Notes: a model not told the origin generated them from the letters alone. Shown: positions 18,216-26,792, counted from the first letter of the stretch. The stretch: 64,000 nt of DNA from an uncultured Prevotellaceae bacterium (GCA_947167995.1 CAMVKS010000005.1:1-64000); one strand, 5' to 3'. Program-made: numbers and translations.

Positions 18216-19178
18216 ATGAAAAACATTTTGATTACCTCTGCTGGCAGGCGCGTGTCGCTTGTCCAGGAGTTTAAGAAAACCGCATTAGATTTTAGTGACG
18301 ACATAAAGGTCTTCACAACCGACATGGAGCCTCGTCTGGCTCCCGCGTGCCATGTTTCCGATGCAAGTTTCAAGGTCCACCCTGTGAGTGAAAGCTGCTG
18401 TATTGACCAGATTGTTGAGATTTGCAAAAAGAACGACATAGGCATCTTAATTCCTACCATCGACACTTCTCTGCCATATTTGGCTGAGAACAGGCAGCGT
18501 TTTGAAGAGATTGGAACTCATGTGATTGTCTCCAACCCAGACTTTGTGAGAATGTGTTGCGACAAGCGTGAGACATTCAAGTTCTTCAACGCCAATGGCA
18601 TAGAAACACCAAGGCTGATAGACATCAATTGCCCCAAATTCCCAATGTTCGCCAAACCCTATGATGGTTCAAGCAGCAATGACATTCATACAATAATGTC
18701 AGAGGACGACTTGTCGGTGACCATCAGGAACAACCCCAAGTTGATGTTCATGGAATACGTTGATTTGGGCGAATTTCGTGAGTTCACTGTCGATATGTAT
18801 TATGGTAGGGACAATTACGTCAAGTGCATAGTTCCGCGAGAGCGCATAGAGGTTCGTGGCGGCGAGGTGAGCAAGGCCATAACGAGGAATAACTTCCTGG
18901 TCGATTTCCTTAAAGAGCACATAGAGTATCAGCCAGGCGTCATTGGCTGCATCTGTGTGCAGTTGTTCTATCGTGAGCGTGACAACACAATCGTTGGCTG
19001 CGAGATCAATCCACGCTTCGGCGGTGGATATCCTCTGAGTTATCATGCTGGAGCAAACTTCCCTGAGATGATAATAAAAGAATACCTTCAGGGGCAAACG
19101 CTTGCATATAAAGATGACTGGCGCGACAACCTCATGATGCTCCGCTATGATGCCGAAGTGATAGTTGAACCTGATTGA
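18216..19178 (+). CDS. ATP-grasp ligase (PylC/CarB-like)
   Basis: A 320-residue ATP-grasp protein. The N-terminal pre-ATP-grasp domain starts ILITSAGRRVSLVQEFKK; the ATP-binding core has FPMFAKPYDGSSSNDI (phosphate-binding glycine/serine loop) and IVGCEINPRFGGGYPLSYHAGANFPEMI, where the Glu and Asn bind magnesium. Members occur in Bacteroidota capsule loci beside HAD phosphatases and glycosyltransferases, as here (HAD gene at 20205-20843). Carboxylate-amine ligation is the family reaction; the substrates are unknown. It is the second ATP-grasp enzyme of the operon but is not closely similar to the TupA-like one. The gap to the previous gene is 4 nt. Confidence 0.82.
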   Translation: MKNILITSAGRRVSLVQEFKKTALDFSDDIKVFTTDMEPRLAPACHVSDASFKVHPVSESCCIDQIVEICKKNDIGILIPTIDTSLPYLAENRQRFEEIGTHVIVSNPDFVRMCCDKRETFKFFNANGIETPRLIDINCPKFPMFAKPYDGSSSNDIHTIMSEDDLSVTIRNNPKLMFMEYVDLGEFREFTVDMYYGRDNYVKCIVPRERIEVRGGEVSKAITRNNFLVDFLKEHIEYQPGVIGCICVQLFYRERDNTIVGCEINPRFGGGYPLSYHAGANFPEMIIKEYLQGQTLAYKDDWRDNLMMLRYDAEVIVEPD

Positions 19179-19185
19179 AAACACC

Positions 19186-20208
19186 ATGTTGCTAAGCATT
19201 ATCATACCTTTATACAATTGCCGAGAATACATCAATAGGTGTATTCTCTCTGTCTATAGCCAGGTACTTGATGAGCATGATTTCGAAGTTATTGTTATCA
19301 ACGACGGCTCAACCGATGGTGGCGAGAAGATTGTTGAGGAGCTTGCTAAGAATCATTCAAATCTTTTCTTGTTAAGCCAGGAGAACAAGGGGTTGTCGGC
19401 GACACGTAACCGAGGAGTAGAAGTGGCAAGAGGACGGTATATAGAATTCATTGATGCCGACGATTATCTAATCCCTGGTGGCTTGTCAAGGCTTCTTAAA
19501 ACAGCTATTGATAACGATGTTGACATATTGGTATTCAAAACCAAAAAGGTAGAAGATTCCATCGCACTTGGACTGCCCGAGCCAGAAGAGAGTCTTGATG
19601 AGAGTTACAATGTATCTCCCGTCCTAACAGGTCCTGAAGCCGAGGTCTATGACCCCATGGCAGAATATGTGTTCTCAGTTAATTACCTGTTCATGAGGCG
19701 TCAACTGTATATAGACCATAACCTTCGTTTTGCAACCGACATTGCATTCGGTGAAGATGGCATCGTGTCGATGCAACTCTTCATTAATGCAAAACGGGCA
19801 ATAGTGACCGACTGTCTCGTTCATCGTTATGTAAACAGAGCGTCGAGCCTGTGCAACTCGCGAGAGAAGAAGACACAGGCGAATCGAATAAGATGCTATA
19901 AAAAGGCCGCTATAGAGTTCCACCACATTAACGAAGCGAATAAGAATCGTTCAAATCAAGGGTATGACTTGTACCACCAACGTATAAACCTATTCTTGTT
20001 CTTCTATCTCTATGGCACTATGAAAGATGAGATTCCGACTCTCGAACTCAAAGAAGGAATAAAAGAACTTAAGAACTTGGGACTTTACCCCATAGGCACC
20101 TTCAAGCGCTTTGGCTACGATGGTATTAAGAATAAACTTTTAATTAAATTTTGCAACTCTGGTCGGCTCTTTATATTTGCCCACAGACTGTTGCACGCAT
20201 TTAAATGA
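19186..20208 (+). CDS. Family 2 glycosyltransferase
   Basis: A 340-residue GT-A transferase: LLSIIIPLYNCREYINRCILSVYSQ, VINDGSTDGG, NKGLSATRNRGVEVARGRYIEFIDADDYL with the DxD site near residue 90, and ATDIAFGEDGIVSMQL with the likely catalytic acidic residue. A TTG at 19165 inside the preceding gene is possible but the ATG at 19186 gives the standard N-terminus. It lies between an ATP-grasp gene and a HAD phosphatase gene and overlaps the latter by 4 nt. Confidence 0.88.
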   Translation: MLLSIIIPLYNCREYINRCILSVYSQVLDEHDFEVIVINDGSTDGGEKIVEELAKNHSNLFLLSQENKGLSATRNRGVEVARGRYIEFIDADDYLIPGGLSRLLKTAIDNDVDILVFKTKKVEDSIALGLPEPEESLDESYNVSPVLTGPEAEVYDPMAEYVFSVNYLFMRRQLYIDHNLRFATDIAFGEDGIVSMQLFINAKRAIVTDCLVHRYVNRASSLCNSREKKTQANRIRCYKKAAIEFHHINEANKNRSNQGYDLYHQRINLFLFFYLYGTMKDEIPTLELKEGIKELKNLGLYPIGTFKRFGYDGIKNKLLIKFCNSGRLFIFAHRLLHAFK

Positions 20209-20843
20209 GGGGTATAATCTTCGACCTTGATGACACTCTTTACAAAGAGATGGATTTCCTGAAGTCGGCTTATCGTGAGATAGCCAGGGTTATCGGTCAT
20301 CCCGAAGCTTTTGATTTCATGCTCGACAGCTATCTATATGGAGACAACGCTTTCAAGAGTGTGATTGACAAATATTACCTCAAGTTCACAGCTGACCAGT
20401 TGCTTGATATCTATCGGAATCACAAGCCAAATATCTCATTGGAAAAAGATACAGTCACCACACTTGAAGCATTAAAGGCTCGTGGCATTATAATGTGTTT
20501 ACTCACAGATGGACGTTCAGTTACACAGCGCAACAAGATTGAGTCACTTGGTTTATACCGTTGGTTTACCCAAGAAGACATTTTGATATCCGATGAGTTT
20601 GGTTATGGCAAGCCATCAATAGAATGCTATCAATATTTTCTTGACCGTTATCCTGATGCACAATTCACTGTTATTGGTGACAATCCAACGAAAGATTTCC
20701 TCACACCAAATCGACTTGGTTGGACAACAATTTGCCTACACTCCAATGGACAAAACATTCATGATCAAAAGCTTGATGTTGAAAAGAGCTATTTGCCAAA
20801 ACATAGTATTAATAATCTGTCTGAAATAAAAAGATTTTGTTAA
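20205..20843 (+). CDS. HAD-family hydrolase
   Basis: A 212-residue phosphatase-like protein of HAD subfamily IA. Motif I is IIFDLDDTLY (catalytic Asp at residue 7), motif II CLLTDGRS near residue 103, the motif III lysine is in GYGKPS and motif IV is TVIGDNPTKDF. A helical cap lies between motifs I and II. It is the last gene of the polysaccharide operon, coupled by ATGA overlap to a glycosyltransferase gene and followed 25 nt later by a strong intrinsic terminator. A role in dephosphorylating an intermediate made by the nearby ATP-grasp enzyme is plausible but unproven. Confidence 0.85.
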   Translation: MRGIIFDLDDTLYKEMDFLKSAYREIARVIGHPEAFDFMLDSYLYGDNAFKSVIDKYYLKFTADQLLDIYRNHKPNISLEKDTVTTLEALKARGIIMCLLTDGRSVTQRNKIESLGLYRWFTQEDILISDEFGYGKPSIECYQYFLDRYPDAQFTVIGDNPTKDFLTPNRLGWTTICLHSNGQNIHDQKLDVEKSYLPKHSINNLSEIKRFC

Positions 20844-20868
20844 TAGATTCGCCTTTACTTTAATTTCG

Positions 20869-20905
20869 CTCGCAATCACGATAAAATGGTTGCGAGTATT
20901 TTTTC
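20869..20905 (+). terminator. Intrinsic terminator of the polysaccharide operon
   Basis: A 10-bp stem (CTCGCAATCA at 20869-20878 with TGGTTGCGAG at 20887-20896, one T-G wobble), an 8-nt loop and a T-rich run directly after it. It lies 25 nt after the stop of the HAD gene. Confidence 0.88.
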
Positions 20906-20939
20906 TTTAAATCGAATTTCTTAAAAAATCATAAGAAAA

Positions 20940-20971
20940 TTTGTGTATGTCAATTTTATGATATAATTTTG
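20940..20971 (+). promoter_or_regulatory. Bacteroidota consensus promoter of a small RNA
   Basis: TTTG at 20940-20943 and TAATTTTG at 20964-20971, separated by exactly 20 nt, match the -33/-7 consensus of Bacteroidota (TTTG, 19-21 nt, TAnnTTTG). No open reading frame starts downstream; a structured region ending in a terminator follows. Expected transcription start is about 20976-20980. Confidence 0.75.
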
Positions 20972-20977
20972 CAATAG

Positions 20978-21134
20978 GTAGGAAAGACTCTAGTGCTTCA
21001 AAAACGACTTAATTTGCTGATATTTAGCAAGTTGAGTCTTGCTGGCAGTGTTGAGGTGAGCAGTTCGAGTCTGCTATACTTCACAACATATCACACCGTT
21101 ATTAGCTGAATATCAAATCGATATTCAGTTTTTT
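20978..21134 (+). ncRNA. Candidate structured small RNA (about 157 nt)
   Basis: A transcript predicted from a consensus promoter (20940-20971) and an intrinsic terminator (21106-21134) with no plausible protein between them. Stem 1, 21006-21038, pairs 13 positions (GACTTAATTTGCT with AGCAAGTTGAGTC, including two wobble pairs) around a 7-nt loop. Stem 2, 21050-21087, has AGCAG/CTGCT closing the loop TTCGAGT and continues outward through GAGGTG/TACTTC with a bulge. The second loop has the exact form of a tRNA T-loop, but no acceptor or anticodon arm can be built. I do not recognise the family; it is not tmRNA, SRP RNA or a tRNA. The start is approximate. Confidence 0.6.
21106..21134 (+). terminator. 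Intrinsic terminator of the small RNA
   Basis: A perfect 9-bp stem, CTGAATATC (21106-21114) with GATATTCAG (21120-21128), a 5-nt loop and six T residues (21129-21134). Confidence 0.88.
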
Positions 21135-21331
21135 GTCCTATGTACTTACAATTTGTCACTTAATAGCTCCCTAAAACAAAAGTGAAATTTGCAAATAACA
21201 GAAAATAATAGAAAATGTGTATTATTTGAGCGTTTTTTATCATAAAATGTAGTAATTGTCATGGATTTTGTTTAATTTTGTAGCAAGCTAAAACTTTTGA
21301 CTCAAATACTAACACATAAATCATCTGCATT

Positions 21332-22081
21332 ATGAAATAATTTTCACTTATTCTTGTGATGCTGCTCACGGCGGTGACGGTGTGGGCGGGGGAATACACC
21401 TTCAACAGCCAGACTGGCACGCTCACACTTGTCTCGGGCGAGTTCAACAGTAGCAACAAGTGGGGCAATGATGTAAGTCACACGGCAGTGAAGAAAGTCG
21501 TCGCCACCAATCAGGTGAGCTTCACTGGCGACTGCTCGGAGCTGTTCAGTGGCTTCAAGAATTGCACGAGTATGTATTTGGACAGTGTCAACACCAGCAC
21601 AGTCACCAACATGAGCAGTATGTTCAATGGTTGCGGTGGTCTCACTACGCTCGAAATCTCGAACTGGAACACCTACAATGTCACCAATATGAGCAATATG
21701 TTCTCAGGTTGCCTTATGCTCCCCTCGCTTGACCTCTCAGGCTGGAACACCGAGAATGTTACTGACATGAGCTATATGTTCCAAAGATGCAACATACTCA
21801 CCTTGCTCAACATCTCAAGTTGGAACACTGCCAATGTTACCAATATGAACTTCATGTTCGCATACTGTGCCTATTACGCCTTTAACGCACCTATCGCCTC
21901 GCTCAATCTCTCGGGCTGGGATACCGGCAATGTAACCAGCATGATGATGATGTTTGAGTACTGCGGATTCAACTCGCTCAACCTCTCGGGGTGGAACATG
22001 GGCAAAGTCACCAATATGATATCGATGTTCACGGGTTCCACGGTTACCTCGGTCGACTTCTCGGGCGTGCTGCACGCTTAA
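21332..22081 (+). pseudogene. BspA-like repeat surface protein gene with early nonsense codon
   Basis: Reading from the ATG at 21332 gives Met-Lys-stop (TAA at 21338-21340) and then, in the same frame, FSLILVMLLTAVTVWAGE, the rest of an ordinary signal peptide. One base change (AAA to TAA) at codon 3 would explain it. The following 240 residues are BspA/DUF285-type repeats with the recurring pattern NVTNMSxMF, a Cys and LDLSGWNT, spaced about 24 residues. Such proteins are exported leucine-rich-repeat-like surface proteins. The frame ends at VDFSGVLHA without the C-terminal sorting region usual in full-length members, so the 3' end may be lost too. Re-initiation at GTG 21356 or ATG 21359 could still give a shortened signal peptide. 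A TAATTTTG box at 21273-21280 is a possible -7 element. Confidence 0.75.
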
Positions 22082-22113
22082 AATTAAATAAAAAATGATT
22101 TTAAATAATTCAA

Positions 22114-22273
22114 GAAGCTGTGTCAAAATTTGAATTATCATTATGTAGGGACAACGCGTGCGTTGTCCGAAAAACACAATATTGTTAAACAAGCCTTTGT
22201 CAAGAAGCGGACATGGCGCGCCATGTCCCTACAGAGGCCTCATTTATCAAATACTTCATTTTGACACGCCCTC
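22114..22273. mobile_element. MITE-like inverted-repeat element, copy 1
   Basis: A 160-bp non-coding element with terminal inverted repeats (left GAAGCTGTGTCAAAAT, right the complement of GAGGGCGTGTCAAAAT). Inside each end sits a palindrome, itself flanked by TGTAGG and CCTACA: GGACAACGCGTGCGTTGTCC at 22149-22168 and GGACATGGCGCGCCATGTCC at 22209-22228. A second copy in the opposite orientation lies at 56895-57069. No transposase is present. The short frames that cross this region are not considered genes. Confidence 0.75.
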
Positions 22274-22420
22274 AGCTCTCTCTACCTTCTTTGACACTAT
22301 TGGCTTTTTTCATGCATCTTCAGATTTTTTCCTCCTCAAAAAGAATATTATTATTTTTTAAATGTGTAATTTTGCACGTCACTAATAATAAAGATTTTTC
22401 AATAATCTCAAAGTGCTTTT
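22274..22420 (+). promoter_or_regulatory. Leader of the AtoE-like gene with -7 box
   Basis: TAATTTTG at 22367-22374 fits the Bacteroidota -7 element and would place the transcript start near 22380, about 40 nt before the gene. A matching TTTG at the right distance is not seen. The remainder of this interval is AT-rich and shows nothing else. Confidence 0.45.
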
Positions 22421-23797
22421 ATGATTTTTAGAGGAAACAAATGGTCTCAAATGATTAAATTCTGCGTTCGTTTAGTGCAACGCTGGTTGCCAGAACCTTT
22501 TATATTCGCCATATTGCTCACCTTCGTGGCTGCATTGGTGGCAATGCCATTGTGTCACCAGACCCCCTTCGAGGTTGTTGAGCACTGGGGCGACGGTGTG
22601 TGGAATTTGCTTGAGTTTGCTATGCAGATGGCTCTGGTTCTTGTGTGTGGTTCTACTTTGGCCGCAGCGCCGGTTATCAAACGAACCATTGCATCGATGG
22701 CACGATTGCCCAAGAGTGCACCCTCTGCGATAGCTCTTGTGACTGTCGTGTCGGCATTGTCCTGCTGGCTTAACTGGGGCTTTGGCCTTATCGTTGGTGT
22801 CGTGTTTGCTAAGGCAATAGCACGTCAGCGTTTGGACGTAGACTATCGGCTCCTTATCGCATCGGCCTACAGTGGCTTCGTAGTGTGGCATGCAGGCATG
22901 TCTGGCTCCATACCCCTCACGATGGCTACTCCTGGCGAGGCACTTCCCATGGCTACCAATGGTGCGCTGACCGACCCTGTGCCATTGGCGCAAACCATCT
23001 TAGACTGGCACAACCTGGTGACTGTGCTGTTTGTGATAATAGGAATCACTATCGCCAACACCCTGATGCACCCCAAGCAAGGCGTCCTCACAATCGATCC
23101 CGCGCTATTGAAGGATGATGACGATATCACGACCGATGTTTCCTCTTCCTCCAAGACACCGGCACAGAGGCTCGAGCAGAGCAAACTGCTCTCGTGGCTC
23201 GTGGCTCTGGTGCTTGTGGCATATCTCGTGATTCATCTCTTTATAAATGGTGCCAACTTAGATCTTGGCGGTGTAATCATGATATTCCTTGCTTTGGGAC
23301 TCATGCTGCATCCCACACCAGTCGACTATGTGCGTGCCTTTGGGAAAGCAACCTCCGGAGCTGCCGGAATCATATTGCAGTTCCCTTTCTATGCCGGTAT
23401 TATGGGTATCTTTACAGGCATCGGTGACAGTGGCATCAGCTTGGGAGGTGTCATGGCCGAAGCTTGCGTCCAAATCAGCAACTCAGTCACCTATCCCATG
23501 CTCACCTTCCTTTGTGCCGCAGTGCTCAACCTGTTTGTGCCAAGTGGTGGCGGCCATTGGGCCGTTCAGGCGCCGGTTATGTTCACCGCTGGTGCCAACC
23601 TTGCTGTTGACCCTGGTTTGACTGGTATGGCCATTTCATGGGGCGACGCATGGACTAATCTCATACAACCATTTTGGGCGCTCCCGGCCTTGGCTATAGC
23701 TCGCCTTGACGCAAAGGACATTATGGGCTACTGCCTTATCGATCTTCTCGTTACCGGAGTTATTATCTGCGGTGGCCTGTTGATTTGGGCAATGTAG
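22421..23797 (+). CDS. Short-chain fatty acid transporter, AtoE family
   Basis: A 458-residue inner-membrane protein with about 11 hydrophobic segments. The start WLPEPFIFAILLTFVAALVAMP, the block SCWLNWGFGLIVGVVFAKAIARQ and the C-terminal NLFVPSGGGHWAVQAPVMFTAG are typical of the AtoE/short-chain fatty acid transporter family, proposed to take up acetoacetate or short fatty acids. An internal ATG at 22451 (MIKFCVRLVQRW) is an equally good start. The gene converges with recG, leaving only 11 nt between the stops and no obvious terminator. It stands alone, with no CoA-transferase or thiolase gene nearby to confirm the substrate. Confidence 0.85.
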   Translation: MIFRGNKWSQMIKFCVRLVQRWLPEPFIFAILLTFVAALVAMPLCHQTPFEVVEHWGDGVWNLLEFAMQMALVLVCGSTLAAAPVIKRTIASMARLPKSAPSAIALVTVVSALSCWLNWGFGLIVGVVFAKAIARQRLDVDYRLLIASAYSGFVVWHAGMSGSIPLTMATPGEALPMATNGALTDPVPLAQTILDWHNLVTVLFVIIGITIANTLMHPKQGVLTIDPALLKDDDDITTDVSSSSKTPAQRLEQSKLLSWLVALVLVAYLVIHLFINGANLDLGGVIMIFLALGLMLHPTPVDYVRAFGKATSGAAGIILQFPFYAGIMGIFTGIGDSGISLGGVMAEACVQISNSVTYPMLTFLCAAVLNLFVPSGGGHWAVQAPVMFTAGANLAVDPGLTGMAISWGDAWTNLIQPFWALPALAIARLDAKDIMGYCLIDLLVTGVIICGGLLIWAM

Positions 23798-23808
23798 AAG
23801 AGCAGGAG

Positions 23809-25905
23809 TCAACTTATCATGCCCCAATTGGTGTCGCGCGAAAAGAGGAAACGCATTGTGCGTTGGAGCATTTTACCATCGGCCGATTTCAGCTCGAAGT
23901 CCTCTTCGAGGATGCGTTGCGCCTCGTCTCGAGCAGCTTGCAGCACCACGCCGTCGCTGGCAAGGTTGGCGATGCGCAGGTTGAATGCCACGCCACTCTG
24001 CTGAGTGCCTTCCATGTCGCCGGGGCCTCGCAATTTCATGTCTTCCTCGGCAACGACGAAGCCGTCGTTGGTTTCGGTCATCACTTTCAGGCGGTGACGA
24101 GTCTCTTTAGAGAGTTGGTATTTCGACATGAGGATGCAATAGCTCTGGTCGGCGCCACGGCCCACACGTCCACGCAACTGGTGCAGCTGCGATAGGCCGA
24201 ACCGCTCGGCATTCTCTATCACCATCACGCTGGCATTGGGCACATTCACACCCACCTCTATCACTGTGGTTGACACCAATATATGAGCCTGACCGCTGGC
24301 GAATAGTCCCATCTGATAGTCCTTCTCATTAGGTTTCATCTTGCCGTGAACATAGGCCACACGATAACTGGGGAAGTTCTCGCGTATTATCTCATAACCC
24401 TCCTCGAGAGCACGCAGGTCAAGTTTCTCATTCTCCTCGATTAGAGGATACACAATATAGCACTGACGTCCCTTCTTTAGTTCTTGACCAATGAAGTGAT
24501 ACACTGCCATGTGGTTATTCTCGTAACGCAGAACAGTTGTCACGGGTTTGCGACCCGGTGGCAGCTCGTCGATAACACTCACATCGAGGTCTCCATAGAC
24601 GGTCATAGCCAAGGTGCGAGGAATGGGTGTAGCGGTCATCACTAATACATGGGGTGGGGTAGTGTTCTTGTGCCACAGCTTGGCTCGCTGAGCCACGCCA
24701 AATCGGTGCTGCTCGTCGATAATCGCCAGTCCCAAGTTCTTGAACTTCACGGTGTCCTCAATCAATGCATGGGTACCGATGAGGATGTTCAACTCCCCAC
24801 TCATTAGCTGCTCGTGTATCTTCTCACGCTCCTTCTTGCGGGTGGAGCCTGTTAGCAGTGCTGCTTTCAAACCCACAGCCTGTGCCATCTCGCCAATGCT
24901 CTCATAGTGCTGAGAGGCAAGGATTTCGGTAGGTGCCATGATGCATGCCTGATAGCCGTTGTCGGCAGCCAAAAGCATTGTCATGAACGCCACAATCGTC
25001 TTGCCGCTGCCCACATCGCCTTGGAGCAACCGGTTCATCTGCTTGCCACTGCCCATGTCGTGACGCATCTCCTTGATTACCCGCTTTTGCGCTCCTGTGA
25101 GCGGAAACTTCAAATAGCTCTTGTAGAAACTGTTGAAGTGCTCCCCAACGTGGGCAAACACATGCCCTGGCACTTGAGCATTGCGCCCCTTTATGTACTT
25201 GAGAATGTTCATCTGCAAGAAGAACAATTCCTCAAACTTCAGCCGTCGTTGCGATTGCTGCAGCAGTTGGATGCTTTGTGGGGTGTGTATGTTGATCAGA
25301 GCCTCTTTCAAGGGCATGAGTTTGTATCGGTTGATGGTTGACTGTGGCAATGTCTCGCTGACGCTCTGGAACAGTTGATGCTCAAGCAAGGCCTTGACAA
25401 TCTTTTGTAAAGCGCGTGTGGTGAACGAGCGGTTGTGCATCTTCTCGGTGAGGTTGTAAACGCCCACAAGACCTCGGTTCAGTGCCTCGGGTTTGTAAGG
25501 GTCGACCTCAGGATGCGCCATGTTGTAATGACCCTTATAGATTGTGGGTTTGCCAAAGAGGATATATTCCTTTCCCGTGTGATAGTTTTCCATGATGTAT
25601 TTCACACGGTTAAACCACACAACCTCGATTGTGCCGGTGCCGTCGGTGAACAGAGCATTCAGCCTGCGTTTAGCTCCCTCGCCTTGTGGCGCGAATGAGA
25701 GAAAACGCCCCTTAAGCTGGATGTAAGGCATCTCGCCTTGCATATCACTGATTTTGTGGATGGTGGAGCGGTCTATGTAACGGAAAGGGAAATAGTATAG
25801 CAGGTCGTAGAACGAGTGGATGTCAAGCTCTTTTCCTAAGAGCTCGGCACGTCGCGGTCCCACGCCAGGCAAGTATTTTATGTCGGTCTTAGCAAGCCGT
25901 TCCAT
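23809..25905 (-). CDS. recG: ATP-dependent DNA helicase RecG
   Basis: Branch-migrating helicase that remodels stalled replication forks and Holliday junctions. The 698-residue protein has an N-terminal helix-hairpin and wedge (OB-fold) region (IKYLPGVGPRRAELL near the start), Walker A GDVGSGKT at about residue 296, DEQH box at about 395, TATPIPRTLAM, and the C-terminal ENAERFGLSQLHQLRGRVGRG motor motif. An upstream in-frame start at 25992 would add 29 residues that overlap a repeat and the end of ispD; the ATG at 25905 matches the usual N-terminus. It follows ispD by 37 nt on the same strand and is probably transcribed from the ispD promoter. Confidence 0.96.
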   Translation of the reverse strand: MERLAKTDIKYLPGVGPRRAELLGKELDIHSFYDLLYYFPFRYIDRSTIHKISDMQGEMPYIQLKGRFLSFAPQGEGAKRRLNALFTDGTGTIEVVWFNRVKYIMENYHTGKEYILFGKPTIYKGHYNMAHPEVDPYKPEALNRGLVGVYNLTEKMHNRSFTTRALQKIVKALLEHQLFQSVSETLPQSTINRYKLMPLKEALINIHTPQSIQLLQQSQRRLKFEELFFLQMNILKYIKGRNAQVPGHVFAHVGEHFNSFYKSYLKFPLTGAQKRVIKEMRHDMGSGKQMNRLLQGDVGSGKTIVAFMTMLLAADNGYQACIMAPTEILASQHYESIGEMAQAVGLKAALLTGSTRKKEREKIHEQLMSGELNILIGTHALIEDTVKFKNLGLAIIDEQHRFGVAQRAKLWHKNTTPPHVLVMTATPIPRTLAMTVYGDLDVSVIDELPPGRKPVTTVLRYENNHMAVYHFIGQELKKGRQCYIVYPLIEENEKLDLRALEEGYEIIRENFPSYRVAYVHGKMKPNEKDYQMGLFASGQAHILVSTTVIEVGVNVPNASVMVIENAERFGLSQLHQLRGRVGRGADQSYCILMSKYQLSKETRHRLKVMTETNDGFVVAEEDMKLRGPGDMEGTQQSGVAFNLRIANLASDGVVLQAARDEAQRILEEDFELKSADGKMLQRTMRFLFSRDTNWGMIS

Positions 25906-25942
25906 AGTTTGTCTCTTTGGAATTAGGGCAATAGCTCCACCT

Positions 25943-26674
25943 CTAAGATAGAGGGGGCTGGGAGGAGTATGATACTTCGGAGCCTCTGCCATCTTTAATT
26001 AACTCCTTGGCAATTATCATATCAACGGGAGTGGTGATTTTGATATTCGTGACTTCGCCCTCAACAAGTGTCACTTGATGTCCTGCGCTCTCAACCACGC
26101 TGGCATCATCGGTGAAAAGGGGCGATTCTTCCACTTCGTAGGCTCCTTGCAGCAACTCTGCTCTGAAGGTCTGCGGAGTCTGAACAGCACGTAGCGACGA
26201 GCGTAGCAGCTGACGCGAAGTTCCGTCTTCCATCACTTGGCGTATCGAGTCGCTTGGGTTGACAACAGGGATTGCGCTGCCAGTCTCTCGAGCAGCATCG
26301 TAGCAGCGACCTATAAGATCAACACTTACTAATGGGCGCACACCGTCATGCACTGCCACCAGGTCGCCTTCGGCAAGCCCTTCAATGGCTGCAATGCCGT
26401 TTTTCACCGATTCAAAGCGTGTCTTTCCACCATCGGCAATCGTGTGGGTGACGGCAAAATTACTCTCTTTGCACATCGATAACCACATCTCCTGATGCTC
26501 AACAGGTAACACAACCACGATGGATGCACCAGCCTCCTGAAACTTCTCGATAGTGTGCATTAGCATCGCTTTCCCCGAGAGTGGCAGAAACTGCTTGGGC
26601 AGCTCGCTCCCAAACCGCTTACCGCTGCCCCCGGCAACTATTATCGCATATCGCTTGTCATTCTTCTCGCTCAT
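25943..26674 (-). CDS. ispD: 2-C-methyl-D-erythritol 4-phosphate cytidylyltransferase
   Basis: Forms CDP-methylerythritol from MEP and CTP in the non-mevalonate isoprenoid pathway; ispE of the same pathway lies at 31956-32777. The 243-residue protein has the CTP-binding signature IVAGGSGKRFGSELPKQFLPL (residues 12-32), VAVHDGVRP and TDDASVVE. The last dozen residues (GSEVSYSSQPPLS) are not typical of IspD and are encoded by a pyrimidine/purine-rich patch (25925-25980) that resembles a dispersed repeat, so the tail may be a recent extension. A consensus promoter lies just upstream (26697-26728). Confidence 0.94.
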   Translation of the reverse strand: MSEKNDKRYAIIVAGGSGKRFGSELPKQFLPLSGKAMLMHTIEKFQEAGASIVVVLPVEHQEMWLSMCKESNFAVTHTIADGGKTRFESVKNGIAAIEGLAEGDLVAVHDGVRPLVSVDLIGRCYDAARETGSAIPVVNPSDSIRQVMEDGTSRQLLRSSLRAVQTPQTFRAELLQGAYEVEESPLFTDDASVVESAGHQVTLVEGEVTNIKITTPVDMIIAKELIKDGRGSEVSYSSQPPLS

Positions 26675-26696
26675 AGTAGTTCAGCCTTTAATCATG

Positions 26697-26728
26697 CAAA
26701 ATTAGCAAGAAAAATGCTTTTGGACAAA
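26697..26728 (-). promoter_or_regulatory. Promoter of ispD-recG
   Basis: On the minus strand, TTTG (complement of 26725-26728) and TAATTTTG (complement of 26697-26704) are 20 nt apart, matching the Bacteroidota consensus. The -7 element ends 22 nt before the ispD ATG. Confidence 0.75.
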
Positions 26729-26792
26729 TATCTATCTTAAATTCAGATTAATTGATTATCTTTGCATTTGGTAATCATTAAAAAACAATATT

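Noticed and set aside
21050..21087. tRNA gene or tRNA remnant suggested by a perfect T-arm (AGCAG-TTCGAGT-CTGCT)
   Set aside because: No acceptor stem, D-arm or anticodon arm can be formed; the flanks pair with each other to extend one hairpin, so a small-RNA stem explains it better.
22158..22431. Two short plus-strand frames between the BspA-like gene and the transporter gene
   Set aside because: They run through the MITE-like element and AT-rich leader; no protein features.
25906..25992. 29-residue N-terminal extension of RecG
   Set aside because: It is encoded by a repeat-like patch overlapping ispD and precedes the normal RecG N-terminus.
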